From NCBI GenBank assembly GCA_028565635.1, contig JAOXYB010045614.1, positions 1-20,330 on the forward strand: a stretch of DNA of 20,330 bases, written 5' to 3'. The notes below the pieces were generated by a model. That model was not told where the DNA came from, searched no databases, and saw nothing but the letters and a program-made list of their open reading frames with translations. Both the position numbers and the translations under genes were made by a program. Below, one piece after another: positions 10,678 through 19,687 of this stretch. The first letter of the stretch is position 1; the number at the start of each line of letters is the position of its first letter. Origin of the DNA: Phoronis ovalis. Taxonomy: Eukaryota; Phoronida; Phoronidae.

Positions 10678-10713
10678 ATGACGAGTAAACGTTTTTACGT
10701 ACTTGAAATTTAA
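10678..10713 (+). promoter_or_regulatory. Candidate upstream ORF before the channel start
   Basis: An ATG at 10678 opens an 11-codon frame that closes with TAA at 10711-10713, ten bases before the channel ATG and in another frame. If the mRNA leader reaches this far upstream it would be a short uORF able to damp translation or require reinitiation. Whether the region is in the mature 5' UTR cannot be seen from genomic sequence. Confidence 0.3.
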
Positions 10714-10723
10714 AGCATTTAAA

Positions 10724-11023
10724 ATGGCTGCCAATCCAGGAAGTAACACCAACTATAACGGTGGTTTTTCTAATAGCCTATCTCCTATATTATCTAATTG
10801 CTCGCAAAGCCTGCGAGGGACAAGTGCAATGAAGAATGGTCGGCCAGAGATACCGGATGAAGGAGACATGTTCACGGTAGAGAACGGGAGAATTAGCTGT
10901 TTGTCACACAATCCAGAAGAGATCGAAGAAGCAAATTCAGAAATATTGAGAATTGAACAAATGGGGCAAATGGACGAGGATAAGGGTCGAACAACACTTA
11001 GCAGAATTGTCAGGACATTGCAG
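10724..11023 (+). CDS. CNGA: CNGA exon 1, cytosolic N-terminus
   Basis: This exon encodes residues 1-100 and ends at a phase 0 donor, CAG|GTATTA. The ATG at 10724 has an A at -3 and a G at +4, a strong metazoan start context. An in-frame TGA at 10679-10681, with no other in-frame ATG between, makes it the first possible start in this exon. The product is polar and poorly conserved-looking: Asn/Ser-rich at first, acidic around residues 64-85 (EEIEEAN, MDEDKG), then a basic patch before the junction. No known domain is visible, as is usual for CNGA N-termini. Support is the open frame, the donor and the matching phase with exon 2. This is the least certain exon because there is little homology to lean on. 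Confidence 0.75.
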
Positions 11024-14000
11024 GTATTATTTATCGTTGTATGTAGTTAATCCAGACTTGTGCACAAAATTGAACTCACGTATTTGTAGGTAAATTAATA
11101 AGTTACAAAAAATGCGTGTTCGAGTGGTTAGCCACCGGGAAACTTAGGTGAACGCGGACGGCATGAATTTGACTTAAAAAGACTGGTATAAGGTCATGAG
11201 ATTTTATATTTATTAACTTCGTATTACTCAACGTCTATAGATTGCAACAGCTGGACCTAAAAAAACAACCACACAAACCCCCCCCATACCATACCTGGCT
11301 CACAAGGTATACACTAATTAGTTTTAACATAACACCTTGATGTAATATAACAAAAAGCTGGCATAACTTGCCATGTCATAGTACATGAAACGCGCACAAT
11401 AGTTTCGAAATAATGTACTGATTAAGTGCATTTTAAGTAAAAATACTTTAAATAACGCCACTTTTATTAATTTTAACACACCTACACTTTTCACTATTCC
11501 AAGAAAGCAATTTAGCTACAAAACATTTCAACAAAAACAACCGGGTTTTGTTTTGGCCTCATATCAGATTTTAATTACGAGATGATTGAAATCTACGCGT
11601 GAGGTAATCAAGCCGTGTCATGCTAATCCCATGATCTATTCACCTTCTAAACCTCGCTAAAGATACCTCATTAGTTAATAACGTAACCATTACCATAGAA
11701 ACGAGAAAATATTTTGAATAAAATAATTTCATATAAAATACAGTGTACGTGGCTAGTAATTAGGATATGGGCTGTTATAATGTGAAGGCATTAAAAAGTA
11801 CATCGATGGTTGTTTTTATACAATTAAATTAACGGAATAAGTGTAAAAAGAGTTGCTTATTTTCTGGTCAACATTGGTGGTTGGGGATGCCGTATCATTA
11901 ACATTTATAATTTCATCATATTTGTTATTAGTTCTTTTTTCAATTAGAAGTCATTGCACAATTTAAAAGGTGAAATTACCATAAAATCATGAAAATTGAA
12001 AACCTATCATATTACAAGCAAGACGATCGATACATTAAAAAAACAATGATTAGACGGGATTTGGCTTTGTAGAGTAGTTTGTAGAGTAATTCTTTTTTTC
12101 CTGTTTGTACAGTTGACAAGTAATTTTACTGTTAAACAAAATTGTTATTGATTTAACACAACGTTGTGACACTATGTATCAGTGTAAACAATAAACTTTA
12201 AATAACAGTCCGTAATGTACTATTAGGCTTAGTGAAATTCAACGTTATGAAACACATAAGATTAAACAGCAACGCACTTAACTCTGACGCTCTTTCCTAA
12301 TTTGCATAAATTGTATTCAGTTAAACTGGCAATTTATATTATTACAACGTAATATTTACCTGTACTATTTCGAATGATCTACCTGGGCATATTACTACTG
12401 GAACATTTTTTTTCCTAAATAAAAGAAGTGTCACGATAATCAAAGAAATGCAAATGTCGCAGTAAATTTTGGGAAAATAAACTCCAATCAAAATAGCTGT
12501 ACTAATATCAGAGCTACTTAACATCCACCGAGCTGAAATCGTTGGGCGCATGGGTCTATATTGATACAAATCAAGCAAGTGTATACATGCACGCACATTT
12601 AGTTTACACAACAAGCATAACGTCCGCGTTTTGTTCTGCAACTTGCTATGTGGGAGCGTAGAACATTATAAAAAGAAACTTGGGGATATAGCACCTGAAA
12701 ATAACGATATAGAAAATGTTTGCATTTTGAACCATCCTGGAATCCATCTACACATTAAGTTGCTCCATATTCCAGATAACTTTTTTCCTGGGTCAGATAT
12801 CAACTGAATAGCCCACCAAGGAATAATTCGGTTTGAATGAACATATTCGTCTGTCTCAATCAATTACGTGTTGTTGAAAACACAATTATTGTAGATCTAG
12901 GAATGGATCTCCAATGTGGTATTATATTTCATCAGCTTTCGTTTTCAGTTAATAAAAGCATGGATATCTGGAAAGCCAAGGGGCAGCATCCACGAAAGAC
13001 CAGATTCTTTCCTGGAAAAATTCGCAATGGGCGGAAAAGATGTAGACGAACAAGGTCGTGCTGTACAGCGTAATACAAGAGGTAGAAAAATATCTGATCT
13101 CAGGTAGGAACAAAACCCCACTACCGAGCAGAGTTTGACAGTCGAGCTAGCACCAAATGAAGTAACAAACTGTCGTCGCTTCTGTGCATATTTCATTTGT
13201 TTTGTATTACATTTATATGTGTTTTAAAACTTTCTTTTAATTTCATAAAGTGACTATTACTTTTTAATTCAGCTGTTGCTGATACAACAGCACAAAAGCC
13301 ATTAAACGACGTGGGTTTCTGATTATTAGTAAGGTTGAACAGTGTGTGATAATTATTTATGACAACCATCGCAGGGCATGTGATCCTGAACAGGAAAGCT
13401 TCTTTCTTATTACAGTAGATTTCCGAATTATGCTCTCCCGCCGATAAAGTACTAAATATATTGGTTTGTGACAGTTATTCAGATTTTTCTGACGTCATTT
13501 TACCGCATCACAAACTAGTATTTTGTATATACAGAAGAGCATAACTCGGAAACCTACTGTAGCATTTATACATTGTTTTGCAGGCATTGGAAGACTTGGG
13601 TTGTAGATCCATCTAAACGTTTCTACTATCACTGGTTATTTGTCGTGTCTCTAGCTGTCTTCTACAATTTGTTAATGATTATAGCACGATCAGTGTTTTC
13701 CGAGTTACAAACGGATTTCATAGCTTTATGGATATCGCTGGATTATATAAGTGATCTAATGTATATAATTGATATGACAGTAAGATTCAGGACAGGTTAG
13801 TAAATTCAGCCATCGATATTAGTCAGCTACAACAGGAATAATAGCTTTCATGAATAGTCTAAAACTGTCCTTGTTGATAACGGCAATCCTTCATTTTCGC
13901 TAGCTGTATCAAACAGAGAGCATAAAACAGTATCACTACTAGTTACACATATTAATTCTAAAGTTCACTTTTTATGCAACATTAATTTAATTACGTTCTT

Positions 14001-15984
14001 TTTTCCTTTTCTTATTCAATATGGAAAAGGAGAACCAGTTCCTTAATTATTTCTTGTTCATGGGTTCGTTTTGAATAGGAAAAAGGAACCAGTTCTTGTT
14101 CCTTATTCAGATGCGGGTCTCGAGTAACGAAAATTAAATTGTTTTGTTGGTGATGTGAGGCCCTCGTGAAAAGCTCGGGTTTGGGTTGTATTCTTTGCGT
14201 TTTCATTTTGGACTGCAATCGTTCAGAATTTAAAAAATTGCTTGCTTCCCAAAAAAAATTCTTCCTTGGTACATTACAAAAGCTTAGATTGGCATAAAAA
14301 TGGATTGCTACTCAAATATCTTTAAATATTAGATTCATATCTTTATATTTGCAAACAAGTATTTGATATCATATGATAAATCCTGAATTTTCTTCTGCAG
14401 CTAATACCTATACTCAAAAAATAGTGTGTGTCCCTCCACGGAATCGAGACCCGCACTAGAACAAGGAGTTTGCTTATTGAATACGTAAGAAGGGACGAAC
14501 GTCATTTTTTTGTTGCTTAATTTCACCCATATAATGCTGTGGTGCTAGGATTTCGATACGTTTCAACGTATTTTCTTTCTTTTTAAGGGTACTTGGAGCA
14601 AGGGTTGTTGGTTCGAGATCCAAAGAAATTAGCCAAGAACTATATACAAACATGGCAATTTGTATGTGATATTTTGAGTATATTCCCAACCGATATTTTT
14701 TACATTATCGCAGGAATTCACTCGCCATTTCTGAGATTCAATCGTTTGCTGCGTTTCATGAGAATGTTGGAATTTTTCGACCGAACTGAAACTACGACAA
14801 ATTTTCCAAATGCTTTTCGTATTATGAATCTTGTTTTGTATATATTAGTCATTATTCATTGGAATGCTTGTACTTATTTCGCAATAAGTAAACAGATAGG
14901 ATTTGGAGATGATGGTTGGGTATACCCCAGTAGAAATTCAACAGGCGAACCAGCCTGGGATTTGTTATCCAGAAAATACATTTATAGTTTCTACTGGTCG
15001 ACTTTGACATTAACAACTATAGGAGAAACTCCACAGCCACAAAAGGATGAGGAATATATATTTGTAATTGTAGATTTTTTAATTGGTGTGTTAATATTTG
15101 CTACAATTGTCGGTAATGTCGGCAGTATGATTACCAACATGAATCAAGCGAGAACGGAATTCCAGCAAAAGATGGATGGCGTGAAGCAATATATGGAATT
15201 TAGAAAAGTTTCAAAAGAATTAGAAAGACGTGTTATAAAATGGTTTGATTACTTATGGACCAATAAACAAAGTTTAGATGAAGAAACTATTATGGCCACA
15301 CTGCCAGATAAACTGAAAGCTGAAATTGCTATACACGTGCATTATGATACTTTAAAACGTGTCAGCATATTTCAAGATTGTGAGCCGGGATTATTAGCGG
15401 AACTTGTCTTAAAATTACAGTTGCAAGTTTTCAGCCCAGGTGATTACATCTGCAGGAAAGGAGATATTGGGCGCGAAATGTACATTGTCAAACGGGGACG
15501 ATTAAGTGTGGTAGCTGATGATGGTAAAACTGTTTATGCTACGCTGAGTGACGGAAGCGTGTTTGGGGAAGTTTCTATACTTAATATTGCGGGTAATAAA
15601 ACTGGCAACAGACGCACAGCTAATGTAAGGAGTATAGGATACTCAGATTTGTTCGTTCTATCAAAAGATGATTTGTGGGATGCATTAACGGAGTACCCAG
15701 AAGCTAAGAAGAAATTAATTGAACGCGGTCGAATTATATTAATGAAAGACAACCTACTTGATGAGGAAGCCATGATGGAAGAAGAAAAGAAATTAGAAAC
15801 CATGGAAGAAAAACAAGAGAAAATAGAAGTGCAGTTAGACACATTGACAACACGGTTTGCCAGACTGTTAGCTGAATTTAATAGCACACAAAAGAAATTA
15901 AAACAAAGGATAACGAAACTGGAAAAAGAAAAGCTGGAGGTAGAGCCAGATACATTTTCTTTACTTTCAACAAACAGTAAATAA
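10724..15984 (+). CDS. CNGA: Cyclic nucleotide-gated channel, alpha-type subunit (four coding exons)
   Basis: Joining 10724-11023, 12949-13103, 13584-13795 and 14588-15984 gives an uninterrupted frame of 687 codons plus stop, with exon phases 0, 2 and 1 that match across every junction. Seen: S1 about 166-186, S2 201-221, S3 237-263, S4 272-288 with arginines every third residue (272, 275, 278, 281), S5 302-322, pore helix and filter TTIGETP at 365-371, S6 379-404, C-linker 405-484, nucleotide-binding domain about 481-610, coiled coil about 629-670. The GETP filter marks an alpha rather than a beta subunit, and E369 is the equivalent of the Ca2+-binding pore glutamate of vertebrate rod CNGA1. 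Family knowledge: plasma-membrane tetramer, non-selective Na+/Ca2+ channel opened by cGMP or cAMP in sensory neurons. Length is normal for the family and nothing is truncated. I cannot assign a vertebrate paralogue number. Extra 5' coding exons or an alternative first exon remain possible. Confidence 0.93.
11024..12948 (+). other. CNGA: Intron 1 of the channel gene
   Basis: This is a GT-AG intron of 1925 nt. Around 11113-11180 there is a short stretch resembling a decayed tRNA-like SINE head (an A-box-like GAGTGGTTAGCC, without a convincing B box). A C-run lies near 11278-11284. Open frames on both strands between 12342 and 12945 show no recognisable protein and no coherent splice pairs. I see no conserved gene nested in it. 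Confidence 0.8.
12949..13103 (+). CDS. CNGA: CNGA exon 2, pre-S1 linker
   Basis: This exon encodes residues 101-151 and two bases of Arg152. It follows a TTTTCAG acceptor ending at 12948 and stops at a CAG|GTAGGA donor. The peptide contains RPDSFLEKF (117-125), a phrase I associate with invertebrate CNG alpha subunits just before S1, followed by a basic stretch (RNTRGRK, 141-147). The open frame in this phase begins at 12916 within the intron and runs to a TAG directly across the donor, so splicing is needed to leave the exon. Two overlapping open frames on other strands here are shadows. Confidence 0.83.
13104..13583 (+). other. CNGA: Intron 2 of the channel gene
   Basis: This is a GT-AG intron of 480 nt, almost a third of it a TA-flanked MITE (13413-13559). 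The acceptor is TTTTGCAG. Only 22 bases separate the right TA flank of the MITE from exon 3, so the splice branch point may lie in the element. Confidence 0.9.
13413..13559. mobile_element. 147-bp MITE with 24-bp terminal inverted repeats, TA target site
   Basis: The left end 13413-13436 and the complement of the right end 13536-13559 agree at 22 of 24 positions. Both begin CAGTAG and end ATGCTCT. A TA dinucleotide flanks each side (13411-13412 and 13560-13561), the target duplication typical of the Tc1/mariner superfamily. The interior is also partly self-complementary: TTTGTGA near 13466-13472 pairs with TCACAAA near 13508-13514. There is no transposase, so it is a non-autonomous element moved in trans. 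The two mismatches indicate modest age. Assignment to Tc1/mariner rests only on the TA flanks and is an inference. Confidence 0.85.
13584..13795 (+). CDS. CNGA: CNGA exon 3, S1 and S2
   Basis: This exon encodes the last base of Arg152, residues 153-222 and the first base of Gly223. It begins after TTTTGCAG and ends before GTTAGT, with an in-frame TAG inside the intron right after the donor. The sequence starts with DPS-type and YYHWLF motifs leading into S1 (about 166-186), has IIAR after S1, an acidic S1-S2 loop (SELQTDF) and S2 with [13 protein letters not shown] (204-216), ending at RTG. All are hallmark CNGA segments. A 147-bp MITE ends only 24 nt upstream of this exon. Confidence 0.93.
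13796..14587 (+). other. CNGA: Intron 3 of the channel gene
   Basis: This is a GT-AG intron of 792 nt ending in a clear pyrimidine tract. It contains locally repeated GGAACCAGTTC-type sequence (about 14031-14107) and a 12-bp perfect inverted repeat, 14112-14123 against 14444-14455, described separately. No coding potential is recognised in it. Confidence 0.9.
14112..14455. repeat. Inverted repeat pair in intron 3, possible opposed SINE pieces
   Basis: TGCGGGTCTCGA at 14112-14123 is perfectly inverted at 14444-14455, and a CTTGTTC heptamer lies outside each arm at similar distance. Read outward-in, both arms resemble a tRNA T-arm/B box (GGGTCTCGATTCC on the minus strand at the right arm), suggesting fragments of one tRNA-derived SINE in opposite orientations. 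No matching A boxes are seen, so this identity is tentative. Confidence 0.45.
14588..15984 (+). CDS. CNGA: CNGA exon 4, S3 to C-terminus
   Basis: This single 1397-nt exon carries two-thirds of the protein, from Gly223 (GYLEQGLLV) through S3-S6, C-linker, ligand domain and coiled coil, ending in TAA at 15982-15984. Ligand-site residues are intact: FGE at 548-550, and R565 and T566 in NRRTA, matching the cyclic-phosphate arginine and the cGMP-preferring threonine of bovine rod CNGA1 (R559/T560). D610 in ILMKD matches its D604 in the C-helix. In the C-linker the position of rod H420 (Ni2+ potentiation) is E426. The tail has a leucine-rich coiled coil with [15 protein letters not shown], like the CLZ domain that sets subunit stoichiometry. 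The start of the exon is defined by a pyrimidine-rich tract and TTTTAAG acceptor ending at 14587. A large terminal exon is, from memory, also typical of vertebrate CNGA genes. Confidence 0.96.
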
Positions 15985-16161
15985 GAATATAAGACGCTAC
16001 GACGACATGTTCGAAATTACTATGGTATTATCGTATTACTAGATAATATATTAAGTCGTTCTTGGCAGAGGTGCTGTTTCAAACTAACATGCCATCAGCA
16101 AATGCTGTAGGAACCAAGCAGTTTTTTTTGCGTATATTACCTTCGAGTCCTCCTATTTGAC

Positions 16162-16167
16162 AATAAA
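16162..16167 (+). promoter_or_regulatory. AATAAA poly(A) signal of the channel gene
   Basis: This is a canonical AATAAA 177 bases after the stop codon, followed by a T-rich stretch and further on a TG-rich stretch (about 16225-16280). It is the first canonical hexamer after the coding region and would give a 3' UTR of about 200 nt. Later AATAAA copies in the intergenic DNA could serve as alternatives. Confidence 0.6.
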
Positions 16168-17860
16168 CAATTCTTGCTTTTTAGAGATTTGATTATTTGC
16201 ATAAATTCAGAAATAGTTCTAATCTGTTGTTTGTATGTTACTATTGAAAATCCTGGAGAGATACGTAGTTTGTTGTTTAATTGCCTAACAGGTTTCTTAA
16301 TCATTTTGTAGCTGAAAGTTCAGTAGTATCAGCAAACACACAGTTAGGTTAATTTTAATTGTGGCACTACATAAAAGAAAAAACTACCAACAATGGTTTG
16401 TGAAATGTAAAACTATTAAACAAATATGTGTAGAATTGTATAAGCAATATTTTGCATTTTAACAGTAAGATGGTATAAGGACACAATTGATTTTCCCATC
16501 CACTTCTATATAATAGTAAACTCATGTAATATAAATCATTTTAAAAATTTCCCAAACATTGCGCGAAGAAAATGACCTGTTAAGAACTGAAGATTATTAT
16601 GTACACTACTCCCAGTTAATTTATCGTTCAGGTATGACCACCAACAGTTTTGCTATTCCACTATGTAGACTACCCCCAGGAAAATGCAACCTAACAACTG
16701 CCAACATTCATAGCTGTGCCCTAGCTCAAATAATCCCATCAAATTTTGATGTATTTTACTTTAAAAAGCTAATATTAGTTTCAGTCTCTTGTACAGTGAT
16801 TTACCTTTCAAACAGAAACAAACAAAAAAGCCAGCGCCAAGGAGGAAAAAAGAAAAAATCATATATTTAAGGTTCACGCACTTCTTCCAGCAGGACCGGA
16901 CCACTCCGCCACCACTGGTTACTTCAATTGTGACCTTATGCCAGATAATAGCCTTGACTAAAGATTGATGACTGTTATTAATGCATAATATAAAATGCCT
17001 CCGACATAAGCTTTTTACGGACTTTCATGACAGACATGTACAGGTAGTTCTAAATTTGAATAAATATTTCCAAAGAACAATCCAAAGAATGAATGAATAG
17101 CCCTGGAAAAATATAGACGAAATAATAAGAAATGTTGTATATTGTTTTTGATCATTTTCTTCACCAAACAAATACAAACAAAATCTTATATAATGTTACT
17201 GTTACATATTTTCTCATCCCAAATATCTAGATCTGGGAGAAAAGTAAATTTGACAAATGTTTCATTTCACCACAACGCTATATGTTCTGGCGACACCTAA
17301 GGAAAGTTTCTATTCCCAGTCAAGTGAAGTTATCTTGTCATTTGATGGACGGTTTATTACACTTTAATACCTAGCAATTCCCTGCGCACTCACGCGATCC
17401 AAATGCTAAACATTCTGGGCACGATTCTGGGAATGTCTAGGGTGTATCACGACCGAGGCTCCACCAACTGCGTTCAAATAATTTATTAACGACACAGCAA
17501 ATTTTCAATCTTCATTCAGTTCAAAGCACAAAAAGATTTTAAATTCATGATCAAAGCAAGCAGATAGTGATATATGGCTGATGAAAGCTCTTTCGGATCG
17601 AATGTAATAATAATAATAATTAATGTGTGATTGATTTATTCAGTTATTGCAGTTGGAGGCTAAATTACAATGTAATTTGTACTAATGTATTATTTTTACT
17701 ATTAATCTCTTCCGGTTCTATCTAACTCAAGATCCGTTCGCTTCAAGGGGTACTTTTTTTCACAATTTCAAAGAAACTGCAAATCAACCCGGACAAGATC
17801 ACCTGCGTGCTTAACAAGATAACCGTTAATGTTGTTTTTTCTTATTTTCTGGTCGGGTTA
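16168..17860. other. 3' intergenic DNA, no gene supported
   Basis: The open frame 16559-16870 begins without ATG and shows no domain, ending in a Lys-rich run from A-rich DNA. A short TAA microsatellite is at about 17606-17620. Nothing else is recognised. Confidence 0.5.
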
Positions 17861-17961
17861 TAGTTTTTTTGATGATTTTTGTCCGGGGGCACATAGGTCA
17901 AATGGTGGGTCCACATGCGCGAAAGAAAAATAGCGTGAAAAAGGTATATTTTTTTTCAACC

Positions 17962-17978
17962 AAGCGCGTAACGCGCTT
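17962..17978. repeat. GC-rich hairpin, 8-bp stem
   Basis: AAGCGCGT (17962-17969) and ACGCGCTT (17971-17978) are perfectly complementary around one base. It lies within repeat-like DNA beginning near 17880, so it is probably part of an interspersed repeat rather than a gene terminator. Confidence 0.6.
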
Positions 17979-18090
17979 TCCGTGTTAAGGGTATATTTAG
18001 CTAAATATTTGCAAATAGGGTGTTGTTTTCAGCACGAGTTACAGACGCATAAAAAGGGTATCAGATGTATGAAAAGAGTACATTTGTCAG

Positions 18091-18525
18091 CCACAGACCC
18101 GTCAGATGGGGGGGGGGGGTTGGGTGTGAACGCATCCTCCTTTTGAAATGGGAAGAACATATTTAATGATAACGCACCTCCCCTTTTGAAATGGGAGGAC
18201 CATTAATGCAATGTTAACGCACCCCCCTTTTGAAATAGTAACGCACCCCCTTTTGAACTGACAAGAAAACACGCGTACCTGCCCGCACCCCCCCTTTGGA
18301 ACAGAAATATTTTTTTTTATGACGTTAGCACTTATTCTGGGCGTATTGTTACAATAGGAGTGGAAACGTCCTTTTTTTGCTTGTCAATTTTTTCTGGCAG
18401 CACGGAGACGTTTCAGCGAGCTTTTTGGATTACTGAACTGATATTTTCTGAAATCGGTAATTCTAAAAACACCACAAACGCACCCCCCCCCTTTTGAAAA
18501 AGTGTCTGACGGCCCTGCGAGCCAT
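18091..18525. repeat. Poly-G/poly-C element with recurring CGCACCCC-TTTTGAA motif
   Basis: A run of 12 G (18108-18119) opens the element and a run of C (18483-18491) closes it. Between them a motif close to AACGCACCCCCCTTTTGAAA recurs irregularly at about 18129, 18171, 18216, 18240, 18283 (diverged) and 18476. CCGTCAGA (18099-18106) is inverted as TCTGACGG (18505-18512) just outside the runs, hinting at terminal inverted repeats. No coding frame is seen. Confidence 0.6.
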
Positions 18526-18530
18526 CAGAT

Positions 18531-19060
18531 GAAAACTTGCCCGTCATTAAAATGTTACTTAGGAATTGGTCAGAAATTACCACGGGATGATGCAAACGGA
18601 GCCCGAAACGTAGGTTGGTAAGTGTAAAGGCTTCTAAATGTTAATAGCCGTACTCAAATCCATTATGTATCATATGCAATCAACTTCATTCTATATCTAA
18701 TTAATGACTGAGTTGCTTAAATCTGAAAAATCTATTATAGATTTTTCTTGAAAGTTTTAAATAATTATATATTATAGAGTATTTAATTATGCACTGAAAT
18801 CTTTATGCGGCTTCATCAGGTCAATAAGCCTCAGTTTGTGCATGGCTAGCTTGGGAGCAATGTCTCAGCAAATTAAGGCCTCTAAAATCCCAAATATGAA
18901 GTAACCCGAACAGTACGTACAGTGAAATTTAATTTATTCAAAAAGTTGCAATCTGTGTATATAAAAGAAGTTTAAAGGTACACAAAGTAACACAAAGTGT
19001 CATGGCAAAAAGAGTCCAAGAATGCATCAAATTGCAGGAAATCACACAATATTAAAAAAA
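18531..19060. other. Intergenic DNA with one perfect hairpin
   Basis: No gene. GAAAAATCTAT (18725-18735) is perfectly complementary to 18737-18747 around a single base. An isolated hairpin in AT-rich DNA, without known role. Confidence 0.55.
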
Positions 19061-19300
19061 TCTACGGGGGGTATGCCCCCCGGATTCCCATAGTTGCGCT
19101 TCGTACCCCGCCGGCAGTCGCATGAATGGTCCGAACACAAATTTGTGGAAGTGGGGGGTCATATTTTTTTGTGCATTATCTAAGGGGGGGGGGAGGTGCA
19201 ACTTTTTGCGCTCTGGAGAGGGTTAAATTATTTTACATGCCCAATGTTTTTGAAACGCACCAACCCCCTGTGGTAATTTCTCCCCACAGTCCCTAATATA
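19061..19300. repeat. G/C-run interspersed repeat
   Basis: Starts with a hairpin GGGGGG-TATG-CCCCCC (19066-19081) and includes GTGGGGGGTC, a 10-G run (19184-19193) and a CACCAACCCCC block near 19259. It resembles the style of the 18.1-18.5 kb element without being a clean copy. No coding frame. Confidence 0.5.
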
Positions 19301-19687
19301 GTTTTTTTTATTGCATTCAAAATTGTTTTTGCAATATACCACTTAAACTGTTCTATTTTACATAATGTGTTCGTTTAACTTTATATGTAGGACATTATAA
19401 TAATTCCCTTAAGGTGTGGGCCGATGACCTCGATAAGATAATCTAAATTTTTGTGAGAACTTTCCAAGGAGTTATAGGTCGAAGTTTTTGCATACTCTCG
19501 TTTGTATTTAGTATCCGTCCTCGAGATAATGTGAGATCACCGGAAGTGTCCTTACCATTTCCTGAGATGTACCCTGGCCGAATGACAGATGAACTATATA
19601 TATGCAACTAATACTGTACGTAAGCAAAACCCCCGGGTTGCGTAAGCCTATTGGTTCTGTACGTTTTGTTTCTGACTTCTTCTTTCT
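19301..19687. other. Intergenic DNA leading into the tandem array
   Basis: No exon or RNA gene seen. Parts may be older, unrecognisable units of the adjacent array. Confidence 0.4.

Noticed and set aside
12342-12863. Two minus-strand open frames in intron 1
   Set aside because: No recognisable protein features and no coherent splice sites. Probably chance frames.
15534-15887. Minus-strand open frame of 117 codons, Ser-rich
   Set aside because: It is the antisense shadow of the ligand domain and coiled coil of the channel.
16559-16870. Open frame of 103 codons downstream of the channel
   Set aside because: It begins at TTG rather than ATG, has no domain or splice signals, and its basic tail is from an A-rich stretch.
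17606-17620. Possible CRISPR-like or satellite repeat
   Set aside because: Only a short TAA microsatellite is present. There is no spacer-repeat pattern anywhere in the window.
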